Below are positions 11,500 to 20,810 of a DNA stretch of 64,000 nt, piece by piece (the stretch's first letter is position 1; each line of letters starts with the position of its first letter). Under the pieces are notes generated by a model that worked only from the letters and a program-made list of their open reading frames with translations, ran no database searches and had not been told where the DNA came from. This stretch comes from Diphasiastrum complanatum (lineage: Eukaryota; Streptophyta; Lycopodiopsida; Lycopodiales; Lycopodiaceae): positions 19,408-83,407 of the forward strand of contig MU832177.1 in the NCBI GenBank assembly GCA_029204225.1, written 5' to 3'. Both the position numbers and the translations under genes were made by a program.

Positions 11500-12687
11500 T
11501 CGCTATATGGAAACTGATAGGCCTCTCGCGCCTTGGTGGAAAGAAAACAAACTGGTGCCTTTGGAACAAGCTTCCGCACCGAAAGATTCATCCTTGCCCT
11601 CCTCTTGACGTTGCTGTAAAACATGGAGCTTCTTGCTCATGCGTCGAGGACAATCTTTGAACAAATGTTTGCCAAGGCAGAAGAACACAAGCCTTCCTTC
11701 TTGGCCTTTTCCTTTTGCTCACGAGTAAGTGGTGACTTGTCGTAAGCACGACGAGCCATAGGAGATGTCGATTTTCACTTCAAAGTCTGCTGCATCTGGA
11801 TAGGGTCCTTCTGCGAGAAATCCCTCTGACCAGCTTGGTCGAACTTCCGCGAACCCATCTTCTGGGGCACACTTGCCACTCCAGATTCAGCCTTGTTGCA
11901 AACATTGCCTTCAAAGTTGAGGGCCGTAGCAACTGCCTCTTCCAAGGTTTTGTATCCTTTATTAAGAACTGAAGGCCTCAACTCTGCACGAAGACCAAAT
12001 ATAAACTTGTGGACTACCAGCCACTTGGGAATCTCCTCAAGTATCTTGATCAGCATCTCTCTATACTGATTAGCATATTCCTGCACCATGTGCCACCTCT
12101 GACGATGCAGGAACCAAGCATCCGTCGCACGCACATGCTCATGTGGAGGAATGAACTGCGCCCGAAAACAGCGCTTGAAGTCAACCCAGGTGAATGGGGC
12201 TTGCTGTGATTTCAGCAACTTGCGCCACCACCTATCAGCAAGTCAGTAAAATGGTAAGCTGCCTTACGGACGCGCCAGCCTTCATCGGTGGGTGCCCATT
12301 TCAAATCAAAATACTCCTCCCACTTGTGCAACCACTGATCTACAACATCAGTAGTCCTCTGGGAAGTTGTACCAACATATTTTGCGGGCTTTATATCTTT
12401 ATCAGGAGGAAAATCAATGATCATTTGTGTATCAGAAGAAGGATAACGAGTGGGCAGCCGGGAAGGACACAAGGGCGGAGGCTGAGAAGAAGACGAGGGA
12501 AAGACCCGGCAAGCGACGATATCATCGTACGCATCTCTGTCATATACCGCTCCAACACATCCATACGTTCTTGTATGGGAGGAGAATCAGTGATAGGCGC
12601 ACTAGGTAATCGGCTGCCAGGACTAGGTGGAGGAGTTTCCATGGCTTCAACTGGGCTTGAGGGGATGTCAACTTTGTCTTCAGCCAT
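11500..12687 (-). pseudogene. Ty3 gag (nucleocapsid), frameshifted
   Basis: Gag starts at ATG 12687 (MAEDKVDIPSSPVEAMETPP) and passes through overlapping frames: an N-terminal part with a helical MDVLERYMTEMRTMISSL, a matrix/capsid part with VDQWLHKWEEYFDLKWAPTD and FKRCFRAQFIPPHEHVRA, and VHKFIFGLRAELRPSVLN. The zinc knuckle near 11660 reads FFCLGKHLFKDC; restoring one missing base would give the usual C-x2-C-x4-H-x4-C pattern, so the knuckle itself carries a frameshift. At least three shifts are visible (about 12470, 12215 and 11670). The protein packages element RNA in other family members; this copy cannot. Confidence 0.8.
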
Positions 12688-12689
12688 GG

Positions 12690-14587
12690 TATAGGAATTA
12701 CTCAGGAAATGTGAAATGTGGAAATTTTCAACTTATTCACAATTTAGAACTGAAAGAGGAAAAGCAACTGGAAGGTAACAAAACTCTAGGAAAAAACACA
12801 AAGCCAAGGACAGGTAGCGCCTCTCTTGCATCCTACGCTGGTACAAAAGTTGATAAAAAACTTCTTTGGGCACCAAATCGGCTTAAAAAGTCGAAAATCA
12901 GGAAAAAAGCGGGCTGTTTGACGTCGAATTTCTTCCATAAGGCAAAAGCTTTTCACAAACCATCAATTGGCAGTAGGTCGCCCTCCTACTAGGCCCAATC
13001 TGCACCCTTAACAGCAGAAACCGGAGGAAAGTTGGAGAAGTTATGCCCAATCCAAAATTCTGACCTGTTTTTTGCTTGAAAACCGACTTTTTGGTGAAAC
13101 AGAGGCCAAAACCAGCGTATGATGGCTCTATAGGATCGCTATCGATGCTAGAAACATGCTCCCAAAATCTGATCAGGATCTAAGAAGGTTCCGGAGAGTT
13201 ATGAGCAAAAAACCTTCAGAAAAAATGCGCTGGCCCTCCAAAAACTTCGAAACTTTCTGAAATCTGAGATTTGTGTTATGGTTTAAGTTTGATCAATTTC
13301 ACCATGTATTTTAGCGCCACGCAATTTTAATTTGCGTTGTATTTTCTCAAAGTTTAAATAGGCTTACCAAGTTTGTAAACATTATAAAAATTTATTGTAA
13401 AGGTTTCAAAACCTTGAGTAGGCCCATAAGTTGTACATGGGACCCTAGGGGGCAATTTAACATGCTACCAGCTATATGTTGGAACTACATGAATTTTCTT
13501 ATGTTGTAGGAGGGCGCATTTTTCCTATATAGGAAACTTGTGGACCAAGGCAAATCATTGCATGAAGAGGGAAAGTGCATGCTTAGCATGTGGGACACCT
13601 ATTTCACCTACTTAGCATGTGGGGCACCTATTTCACCTACTCACTTGGAAGCCATGTACATCACATATCATTTGTTTCCAATCTATAAATGATACCTCCT
13701 CCTAGATGGGCGCACTTTTGGAGAGAGAGAGATTTCTTCTCACATATGCTCTTGTGATTTGTTTTTTGTGGTAGAATCTCTTGCTAATTAATGCTAGTGT
13801 AATGCTATCCTAGATTGGTGTGTTGTTGGATCTGATTTATTGCTTTGTATTCTTGCTAATGTAAAGTTCTTCTTGCTGAAAATTCATGGACAGCAAGCAT
13901 TCGTGATCCAATCGACCCAATTGGAGGAGCAATTTGATGTTAGAATGCTCCTTACAACATATACTATCATTTTAGTTTGTGTAGCAAGTTTTTGACGGAA
14001 GTTTCATGCAAATTTCTGCTCGCATCCTCTTCATCTTGCTCGTTGTCCTCCATAGCCAGCAGATCCGATTACTTCGAAAAGTTTGATCTATTCATTGCAT
14101 GTCGACAAAATTACAATTTGCTATCAATTTCCGTTTGCATGTGCAAGTACTAGTCCATGCATGTTGCATGCATGCCTTACAATTCTTCAGATTACTTGCA
14201 TGTTTCCACAGTTGCTTGCATGTTGATTGCATGTCACTGTTTGCATGTCACTGTATTTGCTTGCATGTTGATTACATGTCACTATATTTGCTTGCATGTT
14301 GATTGCATGTTGCTGATTTTGATCTATTTTGAGTTGTAGAAGACCATCGAGGATTCCTAGGTTGGTAAACCTCGATTTAACGATCCTTTCTATCTCTATT
14401 TTCAATCCTATAACAATTTGTAGCGTGAATCCCTGCTGATCTACAGCGACTGCTCACTAGAAATGATCTGAGACAGATCTCCCTCAAATCTGAGCACTAT
14501 AGACCAAGTTATGGTGAAAAAACCAAGCCTTTTCTCACACTCTCTCTCTAGAACGGGCTGTTCTCTCTCTAGAACGAGCTAGAAAAA
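12690..14587 (-). other. Long untranslated leader of the Ty3 element
   Basis: About 1.9 kb between the primer site and the gag ATG has no convincing coding potential on the minus strand. It includes a direct duplication of about 30 bp at 13580-13640 (cttagcatgtgggacacctatttcacct, second copy with one change) and the tandem repeat at 14200-14310. The leader is unusually long for a Ty3 element of this size. Confidence 0.6.
14200..14312. repeat. Short tandem repeat in the Ty3 leader
   Basis: Three to four imperfect copies of a unit around TTTGCTTGCATGTTGATT GCATGTCACTGTA, of about 35-38 bp, with GCATG as its core. Unit lengths vary, as in a decaying repeat. Confidence 0.7.
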
Positions 14588-14599
14588 GCTCTGACACCA
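14588..14599 (-). promoter_or_regulatory. Primer-binding site (initiator tRNA-Met)
   Basis: Minus-strand TGGTGTCAGAGC, two bases from the LTR edge. It matches the plant consensus TGGTATCAGAGC at 11 of 12 positions. It would prime minus-strand cDNA synthesis. Confidence 0.9.
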
Positions 14600-14601
14600 A
14601 T

Positions 14602-15053
14602 TGTGAACAACCAAAACTCTCTAAGCTGCTCAACTCCTATCCTCCCAACCATAGATAACCCCCCTCTTGAGTCCACTACCTGCTATTCCTGTCAACATAC
14701 ACAAGGTACCCCCCAATGGTTGATCAAGCCACCTGGCTTAAACACTGCATGCGACCTGTGAATAGCGAGTGACTCACGGGATACCACCCCCATGCCCCAT
14801 CATTACCGATGACACCAATTGGTCACCCCGACTGCTTGCCGGCTAGCACTAACAGCTAGGGCCCCGACGGTTACGCAACCGCATCTCTGACAGCTTGTCA
14901 GACGGTCTCACCGGATCACGGGATTTCGTGATACATCGGTTCCCACTTGGAAGCGATGCCCTTCCCGGTCACTGACCCTTGCCAACCTGGCCTCAGGCCC
15001 TCTGAGTGACCGGTCATGTCGAGGTCATGTCATAACTAGACTGAGTCGTAACA
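14602..15053 (-). repeat. 5' LTR of the Ty3 element
   Basis: Starts TGTGAACAACC and ends GTCGTAACA on the plus strand, so it begins TGTTACGAC on the coding strand. It pairs with 7558-8030. It ends beside the TTCAG target duplication at 15054-15058. Confidence 0.95.
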
Positions 15054-15384
15054 TTCAGCATCTTACCAGGTTGCTCATCAGCCTAGAGTGCGCACCTCAC
15101 AGCCTATCACTCACTTTTTCAAATCAGCCACTCGGTGATTTTGGTTCTTCTTTAGTTGCCTCAGCAAAGCGGGTGGTTAAGCTCATGCATTTGGACCTCA
15201 GTAGAGCGGGAGGTTAAGCTCTTGCATCTCCTTCTTGCATGATGAGAGATTGTGGATTTATCTATAATTAGTTGACTATTGGTAGAGAGATAGTCTTTAG
15301 AAATAAGTCCTCATTTGGACATTGCTCCTACTTTGTATGTACTTTACTTTGTCTCTTGTGCCTACGGGCACTGGATAGACATTA

Positions 15385-15388
<4 letters not shown>

Positions 15389-15445
<57 letters not shown>
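15389..15445 (+). repeat. (CT)n tail of LINE copy A
   Basis: Follows GACATTAATAAT directly; about 28 CT units. LINE copy B starts at its 3' edge with GCGACATCTTGATGC. Confidence 0.95.
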
Positions 15446-15447
<2 letters not shown>

Positions 15448-16947
15448 GACATCTTGATGCTCCCTATGGCTTTTGCTTAGTGTGGGGCCTGACCGTGAAT
15501 ATTGCTATGACCAAGGTCATGGTGTTTAACACTAACCGGCAACATATGAGAGATGACACATTCTATTATGATGGACAGCCGCTGGAGATTGTTACCTCAT
15601 ACACCTATCTAGGTGTACTATTAACCAGTCCCTTACTCACTTTCCGCTCTACTGCTCTATCTCGCCTGCATAAAGGGCATGCTGCCTTAGTACATATGGA
15701 GAGAGTGTGTACTACTTATCATATTCATGATCCTACTTATAGAGACCACCTTTTCTGTACCGCGGTCTTGCCAGTGGCTATGCACTCGGCAGAAGTTTGG
15801 TGCCCAAGATTATCTCAGGGTACTTGGAGAAATATCACTCGCCTGCAGATCACCATGTTAGGGAGGATGATTCGTGCGAAGCCATCAATTCCTAATGAGA
15901 TCCTTTTGCGGAGTTCGCCTCACTTCCCATGGTGGTAGAGGCTTTGTTTCAGATTGTTACCTTTCTACATCGACTTGAGACCATGGATACTCACAGATAC
16001 GCGATGGCAGCACTTACCTCTTCTCGAGCTATAGCTGGACAGCAGGCTAGATCTTCCTGGTATGGTGATGTGGCTACCTTCTTCCAGGCATATGGCTTCT
16101 CAATGCTGGATCTCCCACAGGGAACTCATGCATTTATCAGGCAGCAGTTGTATCGTATATTGCCACATAGTATGGGATCGTCCTGATCATGACAGGGTCA
16201 AGCTTATCTTTTATGGCACACATATCTTACGCAGAGACAGTCTGGGACTTCCTATTAGACCTTTATATCTATCTCTTCCTCTTTCTTTTGGGCTCCGATA
16301 TAGGTTGGGACAGCTACGAGTCTCTTCACACCAGCTTGCTATTGAGACAGGCAGATATTCAGGCATTTCGAGAGAGCATCGGATCTGCCAGATATGCGCA
16401 TTGGGTGTAGTGGATGATGAGTTCCATTTTATCTTCACATGCCCTACATACTATCAGATACGTGGTCGATATCATTGTCTATACCGGGACACCCCCATTA
16501 CCCTCAGTACCTTTTTGGAGTATCAGGATCCCATATGTGTTGGCCTTTTACCACGAGAGATGCTTACGTTGAGAGCCTCTTTGATACCTTCAGAGGATAC
16601 TACTGATTATGGCCGAAGGCCCAGCGTACTCAGCCACCAACTCCTGCCAGATCTACACGAGCCTCCAGAGCTACCAGAGCTCCTCGACACCAGCCACGGA
16701 TCACAGCTTCTATGGGTATCAGATGCTTTTTCAAAGATTGATATTTCATTCTTCCTTTTTACTTCCTCAGCAGAGCAGGTGGTAAGCTCTTGCACATGTA
16801 CCCTCTTTAGAGTTGGAGGTTAAGCTCTTATATGTTTTTTATGACTATGTTTTTATGATGTCCGACATGGACAATGTTCCTACGAGATATGTACTTATTT
16901 CTTCTGTCTTATGTGCTCTTGGGCACCCAACAGACATTAATATAATT
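15446..16947 (+). mobile_element. LINE copy B, beta subfamily, 5'-truncated
   Basis: Starts inside ORF2 just downstream of the reverse transcriptase active site: VWGLTVNIAMTKVMVFNT corresponds to the RWGLGVNIGKTKVMVFNT of other copies. It continues with SYTYLGVLLTS, LPVAMHSAEVWCPRL and RMIRAKPSIPNEIL to about 15930, then in shifted frames through TMDTHRYAMAALTSSRA, GLRYRLGQLRVSSHQLAIE and the C-terminal zinc segment RICQICALGVVDDEFHFIFTC (C-x2-C ... H-x4-C). The 3' end has the hairpin GTGCT-CTTG-GGCAC (16913-16926), then AGACATTAATATAATT. Shifts near 15935 and 16185 inactivate it. It belongs to the same subfamily as copy A, sharing the GGTGGTTAAGCTC 3' UTR block. Confidence 0.85.
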
Positions 16948-16977
16948 TCTTCTTCTTCTTCTTCTTCTTCTTCTTCT

Positions 16978-17071
<94 letters not shown>
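16948..17071 (+). repeat. (CTT)n-(CT)n tail of LINE copy B
   Basis: About 11 TTC units pass directly into about 45 CT units. The compound tail suggests slippage or templated addition during reverse transcription, or insertion of a CTT tail into a CT target. LINE copy C begins at 17072. Confidence 0.95.
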
Positions 17072-17074
<3 letters not shown>

Positions 17075-17101
17075 CCCCCGCGTGCCATCTCTGTCCGTAG
17101 G

Positions 17102-17510
17102 TCTTCCCCTACCTCCACCTCCATCGCTGCAGATGCTCCTCCCCATGCTGCCATCTCCCCTACCTCCACCTCCATCGCAATCGGAATTAAAAAGTATTTT
17201 CACGGAGCACCTGCCCCTCCCCTTGTTGCCGCCTCCCCTACTTCCATCTCCATCGCTGCAGCTGCTCCCCCTGCTACCGTCTCCCCTACCTCCACCTCCA
17301 TAGATGCAGCTGCTCCGCCCCCTGCTACCGCCTCCCCTACATCCAACCCCCCCGTTGCAGATATCCCCCCCCTGCTGTCATCTCCCCCACCCCCGCTCTC
17401 CCTGCTACAGCAGTGTCGCCCCCTGCTGTCACCTCCCCTACACTCCCCTCCCTCGCTGCATCTGAGCCGCCCCTTGCTGCCACCTTCCCCTACACCCGCC
17501 CCCCCCTGCT
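17102..17510 (+). repeat. Proline/alanine/serine coding minisatellite in the LINE 5' part
   Basis: Imperfect units of about 50 bp around CCTACCTCCACCTCCATCGC and GCAGCTGCTCC repeat about seven times. In the same frame as the later ORF1 they code repeated SPTSTSIAAAAPP-like peptides, so this is probably a low-complexity N-terminal extension of ORF1. The frame closes at TGA near 17511, and an amber stop and a shift near 17680-17715 separate it from the coiled coil. Confidence 0.6.
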
Positions 17511-17719
17511 GATTGCATCTCCCTCCCCCTCATTGACCTCGATGCTAGCATCATTGTTGGCATCACCTCAACGCTACCTGCAATTTTGGATCCCATTCTT
17601 CCTACTCCGACCATCGCTAGCTCAAAACCTACAGCTAGCATCCCGTATACGCCCTCCCAATCAATTGAATTGTTCTCTTCTCGGCAGATTGATCAAATCA
17701 AGGCTGATTTCTAGACTTT

Positions 17720-18367
17720 GTGCGAGAAATCTCGCAATTGAAAGTAACGGTTACGTCCTTGATTCACGAGAAGAACATGCTGCAATCCAAAGTTGCATCA
17801 CTCGAACAATCCATAGGGACCAAACAGGCTGCGGCTTCGGCGTCTACCACCAATATGATACGGGAACTAGAGACAAAGATGGAAAAGCAGCAAGAAGAGG
17901 CCCTTTCTTGGGCATCAGTTTTGGAAAAAGGCACCAAACCAAGCGCTCCCATCTCTTCGGTTATCTCAGCCACCATCTCGGAAGAGAAAACACGAGACCA
18001 AAAAGCGAACAACATTAGGGTTCGTGGGATCCTGGATATACAGGATGCCTTGGCTGAAGCCAAACGCTTTCTTGACACCACTCTCAGGCACAGGATAGAT
18101 GAATTAGATACCGCATGGAGGACCACCAGAGATGCAGCCACACTCATCATCCGCTTCACTTCCCTCGCGAGTCACCGAGATGCTTTGCGCTGCAGAGCTA
18201 AGCTACGTGGTACCATTATCTACATAAATGACAACCTCACATATATCCAGGTAGAGGAGAGGCGCAAGGCCTTTCAGGCAGCCCGTGAGTCTGCTGGCAG
18301 ACAAGTCATTTATCGGGATGGACGAGTGCGCTTTCTTGATAGCGCTCCTAGCAGCTCCCAGTGCTAG
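17720..18367 (+). CDS. LINE ORF1 protein, coiled coil plus RNA-binding domain
   Basis: 215 codons. Residues 1-60 (REISQLKVTVTSLIHEK, MLQSKVASLEQSI) and ELETKMEKQQEE have the heptad spacing of a coiled coil. From about residue 95 a folded domain follows: IRVRGIL, LAEAKRFLDTTL, ATLIIRFTSLASHRDALR, KLRGTIIYINDNLTYIQVEE, RRKAFQAARE, RQVIYRDGRVRFLD. Coiled coil, RRM-like domain, then a C-terminal domain with R(R/K)AF and YRDG(R/K)(V/I) is the plan of vertebrate-L1-type ORF1 proteins (Pfam Transposase_22), not of the usual plant LINE ORF1 with a CCHC knuckle; I see no knuckle. Its role would be RNA chaperone and trimer scaffold. Upstream coding DNA is broken, so the Met used is probably internal. 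Confidence 0.7.
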   Translation: MREISQLKVTVTSLIHEKNMLQSKVASLEQSIGTKQAAASASTTNMIRELETKMEKQQEEALSWASVLEKGTKPSAPISSVISATISEEKTRDQKANNIRVRGILDIQDALAEAKRFLDTTLRHRIDELDTAWRTTRDAATLIIRFTSLASHRDALRCRAKLRGTIIYINDNLTYIQVEERRKAFQAARESAGRQVIYRDGRVRFLDSAPSSSQC

Positions 18368-18376
18368 GGATTTGGG

Positions 18377-19135
18377 GTGCCTGGGATTGGGAGCACCCCG
18401 GGGCCCTATCCACACCACCTTCGGATTGGAGTGTGGAACTGTGCCGACATACATTCATCTTCCACGGTAGGGGACCTGGTTGACTTTATCACAGTCAAAC
18501 ATATATTATTCATCATGGAGACACACGAGAGCCCGGAGCGAGGACTTCCTTCCTTTCCTAGATATAGATAGGACTCAGTATTCCAACGAGAGACTAGATC
18601 TGCCAGTGGCCGAGGTTCAGGTGGGGTCGCATGTCTGTACAGAGAGACTCTCCATTCAAGTATTGAGTTCATTCGACATGACGAGCAAGCCCGCTACATA
18701 TGGACTCGCATTGTGGGTCAGGATATTGGTTCGAATAGAGATCTTTTCATTGCAGCATGTTATTTTCCACCAGAGTCTTCGTCTTTTCTCCATATCAGGA
18801 CCTCTCACTAGATATTATCAGATTCTCAAAGCAGGGGCATATTCTCCTCACAGGGGCCTTTAATGCCCGGACATCTTTGAGACAGACAGAGTTCTTCCAC
18901 ACCTCCGATCAGCTGCGTGTTCGTGCCCTTGACAGCGATATGCTTGGGGTTACCAGGACGTCCGTGAATAGTTTGGGACCTATTACTTCATATGGCGAGC
19001 ACTTACTGCAGTTTGGAGAGGCGCATGAGGTAGCCATTTCTAATGGCTTATCCTGCTGGCCACATTCAGATAGCTATACATGCCATCCTCACAGTGGAGG
19101 ACATAGTGTCGTTGACTATCTCATGGGGTCACCAT
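18377..19135 (+). pseudogene. LINE APE-type endonuclease domain (ORF2 start)
   Basis: Read in several frames: LRIGVWNCADIHSSS at the N-terminus, ILFIMETHESPERG (metal-binding Glu within METHE), a middle part FDMTSKPATYGLALWVR, GAFNARTSLRQTEFF (family GDFNART; here Asp is lost to Ala), NGLSCWPHSDSYTCHPHSGG and HSVVDYLMGS (S-x-x-D). This is the apurinic-like endonuclease that nicks the target DNA. It overlaps ORF1's end by only a few bases of spacing. Frameshifts near 18570 and 18850 and the missing Asp show it is inactive. Confidence 0.75.
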
Positions 19136-19139
19136 CCTT

Positions 19140-20050
19140 AATTAATGAGTTGGAGAGAATCATTACACAGTGTAGTGGTGCTGATTGTAGGCTTGGGGAC
19201 ATCTTGATCACTATCCTCCTTTATGCTGATGATGTGGTATTGGTCTCACCTACTAGAGAGGGTCTACAACGACAGTTGGATTGTTTGCATGAGTTTTGCA
19301 CTAGATGGGGCCTAGGAGTGAACATTGGGAAGACTAAGGTTATGGTCTTCAACACTTCTCGAGGATTCATGCAATGACAGGAGCTTTCTTTGGGTGGACA
19401 AGTTCTAGAGGTGGTCCCTTCCTACACATACATGGGGATCCTTTTCCCAGGTCCTACTTTTGGCATGAGACAGGCCGCTACCACTCGACTGGGGAAGGGA
19501 CATGCCTCCCTTGTTCAGCTAGAGAGATTTTGTTTCCGGAAGTCCATCCAGGATGCTTGCAATAAGTGTCGCCTCTTTGATACCATTGTTACCCCCACGG
19601 CTCTATATGTGGCAGAGGCATGGTGTGCAAGTCTTCCCTCTTCACACTGGGCCAGTCTCTCACGACTACAGACCACTATGCTAGCTCAATTGATCCGTGC
19701 AAAGCCTTCGGTTCCACGTGAGATTCTTTTGGCCGAGTTTGCAGTGCCACCTATCCAGATCGAGGCAGCTCTTCAGCTCATTACCTATATGTCTGAGGAG
19801 CACTTTATCTTCAGTTGCCCAATATACTATGAGATCAGAGGGCAATATCATTACCTATTTCGAGACATGCCTACCACTCTACGCTCCCTCATAGCCTATG
19901 AGGACCCGACTCCAGTGCTCTCTCATGCTACTACTCGCATTACATCTTTTTACAGCAGCATCAGCAACATCATAGCACACACTCTTGCATACGTGTCTAT
20001 TTTAGTTTTAGTCTGTACTAGATGTTTTCTTTATTACAATTTTGGAGACG
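19140..20050 (+). pseudogene. LINE reverse transcriptase 3' part and C-terminal domain
   Basis: NELERIITQC, RLGDILITILLYADDVVLVS (catalytic YADD retained), RWGLGVNIGKTKVMVFNTS, then after a stop at 19375 GGQVLEVVPSYTYMGILF, GKGHASLVQLERFCFRK, TPTALYVAEAWCASL, IRAKPSVPREIL. The deletion near 19790 joins LQLITYM to SEEHFIFSCPIYYEIRGQYH, which drops the first half of the C-terminal zinc motif. The end LSHATTRITSFYSS matches the tail motif of other copies. Fingers and palm upstream of the YADD strand are gone. Confidence 0.8.
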
Positions 20051-20137
20051 TTTTACACACTCCCATGGTTACCACATACTTGACATGTACTTCATTAGTC
20101 TTATATGCCTTTTGGCATGGGAAAGACATTAATAAAG

Positions 20138-20160
20138 CTTTCTTTCTTTCTTTCTTTCTC
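20138..20160 (+). repeat. (CTTT)n tail of LINE copy C
   Basis: AATAAAGC followed by about five TTTC units and then the next LINE piece CAGTTGGCGCC. A short, younger-looking tail compared with the long CT runs. Confidence 0.9.
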
Positions 20161-20713
20161 AGTTGGCGCCTACTTGCCATCATTGCTGGGCATTCCACTC
20201 TCACAAAATACCCTTGTTGATGCCAAACTGTTCTTGGAATCACACCTTCAGCACCACAATTGAGGACTAGATACCGCTTGGTGTGCAAAGAAAGATGTGG
20301 ATACCCTTGTTTTACCTTTTACTTTGATTGATGATAGACGTGAAGTGCTAAAATGACGTGTTAAACTAAAAGATACCAAGATCTTCCTGATGAAGATCTC
20401 ACAAGGAAAAAGGCATTACAAAAAGCGGATTTAGGGAAACGCCTGATCTACAAAGACAACAATATCCATTTTGTTGAGGCTAAGCATTTAGTTGAGACAA
20501 AATAGATATATTGTGTTTGACTTTCTTAAGTTAGAATATAAAGTTTGAGAATACAAAGTTTGAGTTTGAGATGTCCAATTGTCCCTGGACCATTTCATAG
20601 TTGATAGTTTTAGTTTCTTTAGCTTGTTGACAACGTCGCTCCATCTTGGGTCCATTATTACGTATGTACTTTCTCTCGTCTTATATGCCTTTTGGCATGA
20701 AAAGACATTGATA

Positions 20714-20716
<3 letters not shown>
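20161..20716 (+). mobile_element. LINE copy D, ORF1 fused directly to 3' UTR
   Basis: After CAGTTGGCGCCTACTTGCC, frames resemble ORF1: LVDAKLFLESHLQHHN, LDTAWCAKKDVDTLVL, DDRREVLK, VKLKDTKIF, RKKALQKADLGKRLIYKDN, NIHFVEA. This follows the order of the ORF1 RNA-binding domain of copy C but is strongly diverged. Endonuclease and reverse transcriptase are absent; ORF1 runs into a 3' UTR with hairpin ATGCC-TTTT-GGCAT (20685-20698) and AAGACATTGATAAAGC. Either a large internal deletion or an ORF1-only derivative moved in trans. Confidence 0.7.

Positions 20717-20805
<89 letters not shown>
20717..20805 (+). repeat. (CT)n tail of LINE copy D
   Basis: About 44 CT units following GATAAAGC. The next LINE piece begins CATGGCGCCCTGGC at 20806. 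Confidence 0.95.

Positions 20806-20810
<5 letters not shown>

Larger units (their letters stand above)
7558..15053 (-). mobile_element. Ty3/gypsy chromovirus-type LTR retrotransposon
   Basis: Two LTRs (7558-8030 and 14602-15053) flank about 6.6 kb. The 5-bp sequence TTCAG lies immediately outside both LTRs (7553-7557 and 15054-15058), a clean target-site duplication. Next to the right LTR the minus strand has TGGTGTCAGAGC (14599-14588), an initiator-Met primer site. Next to the left LTR it has a purine run (AGAAGAGGGAAGGAT), the polypurine tract. Order on the minus strand is gag, protease, reverse transcriptase, RNase H, integrase, chromodomain, which defines the Ty3/gypsy chromovirus class. 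Several frameshifts and stops break the polyprotein, so it is no longer autonomous. It is inserted in LINE copy A. Confidence 0.95.
6365..15388 (+). mobile_element. LINE copy A, beta subfamily, interrupted by a Ty3 element
   Basis: The LINE consists of 6365-7557 plus 15059-15388; a Ty3 element occupies the middle. The left half holds three separated parts of a LINE: the end of ORF1 (NVLFIKFHSVEHRIAALK, about 6440-6560), a scrap of endonuclease (LLAGDLNARTS, about 6630-6700), and the ORF2 region after the reverse transcriptase (DMDTSRYPVVAYTSSRS to LRYRIGQLRVSSHKLAIETG, about 6755-7140). The reverse transcriptase itself is missing. Across the insertion the frame runs on to SQPITHFFKSATR and a stop at 15136. 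The 3' UTR ends in the hairpin GTGCC-TACG-GGCAC (15358-15371) and AGACATTAATAA. Stops at 7155 and elsewhere make it dead. Confidence 0.85.
17072..20137 (+). mobile_element. LINE copy C, alpha subfamily, two internal deletions
   Basis: The most complete plus-strand LINE: a repeat-rich 5' part, ORF1 (17720-18367 plus broken upstream frames), endonuclease (18377-19135), the end of the reverse transcriptase (from about 19140), and the C-terminal region and 3' UTR. The hairpin ATGCC-TTTT-GGCAT at 20105-20118 and AAGACATTAATAAAG close it. Compared with copy G (31.4-35.0 kb), the reverse transcriptase core is missing between about 19135 and 19146, and a second block is missing near 19790. It is therefore non-functional for ORF2. 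It is antisense to the host gene within intron 5. Confidence 0.85.

Noticed and set aside
8969-12994. Plus-strand frames of 60-166 codons opposite the Ty3 element (for example 12194-12694)
   Set aside because: They are antisense shadows of gag and pol, without recognisable domains.
14588-14599. Primer-binding sites (also at 22941, 30566, 49911, 53613, 61063) as tRNA gene remnants
   Set aside because: Each is only 12-14 bases, next to an LTR edge, as expected for tRNA-primed retroelements; no cloverleaf is present.
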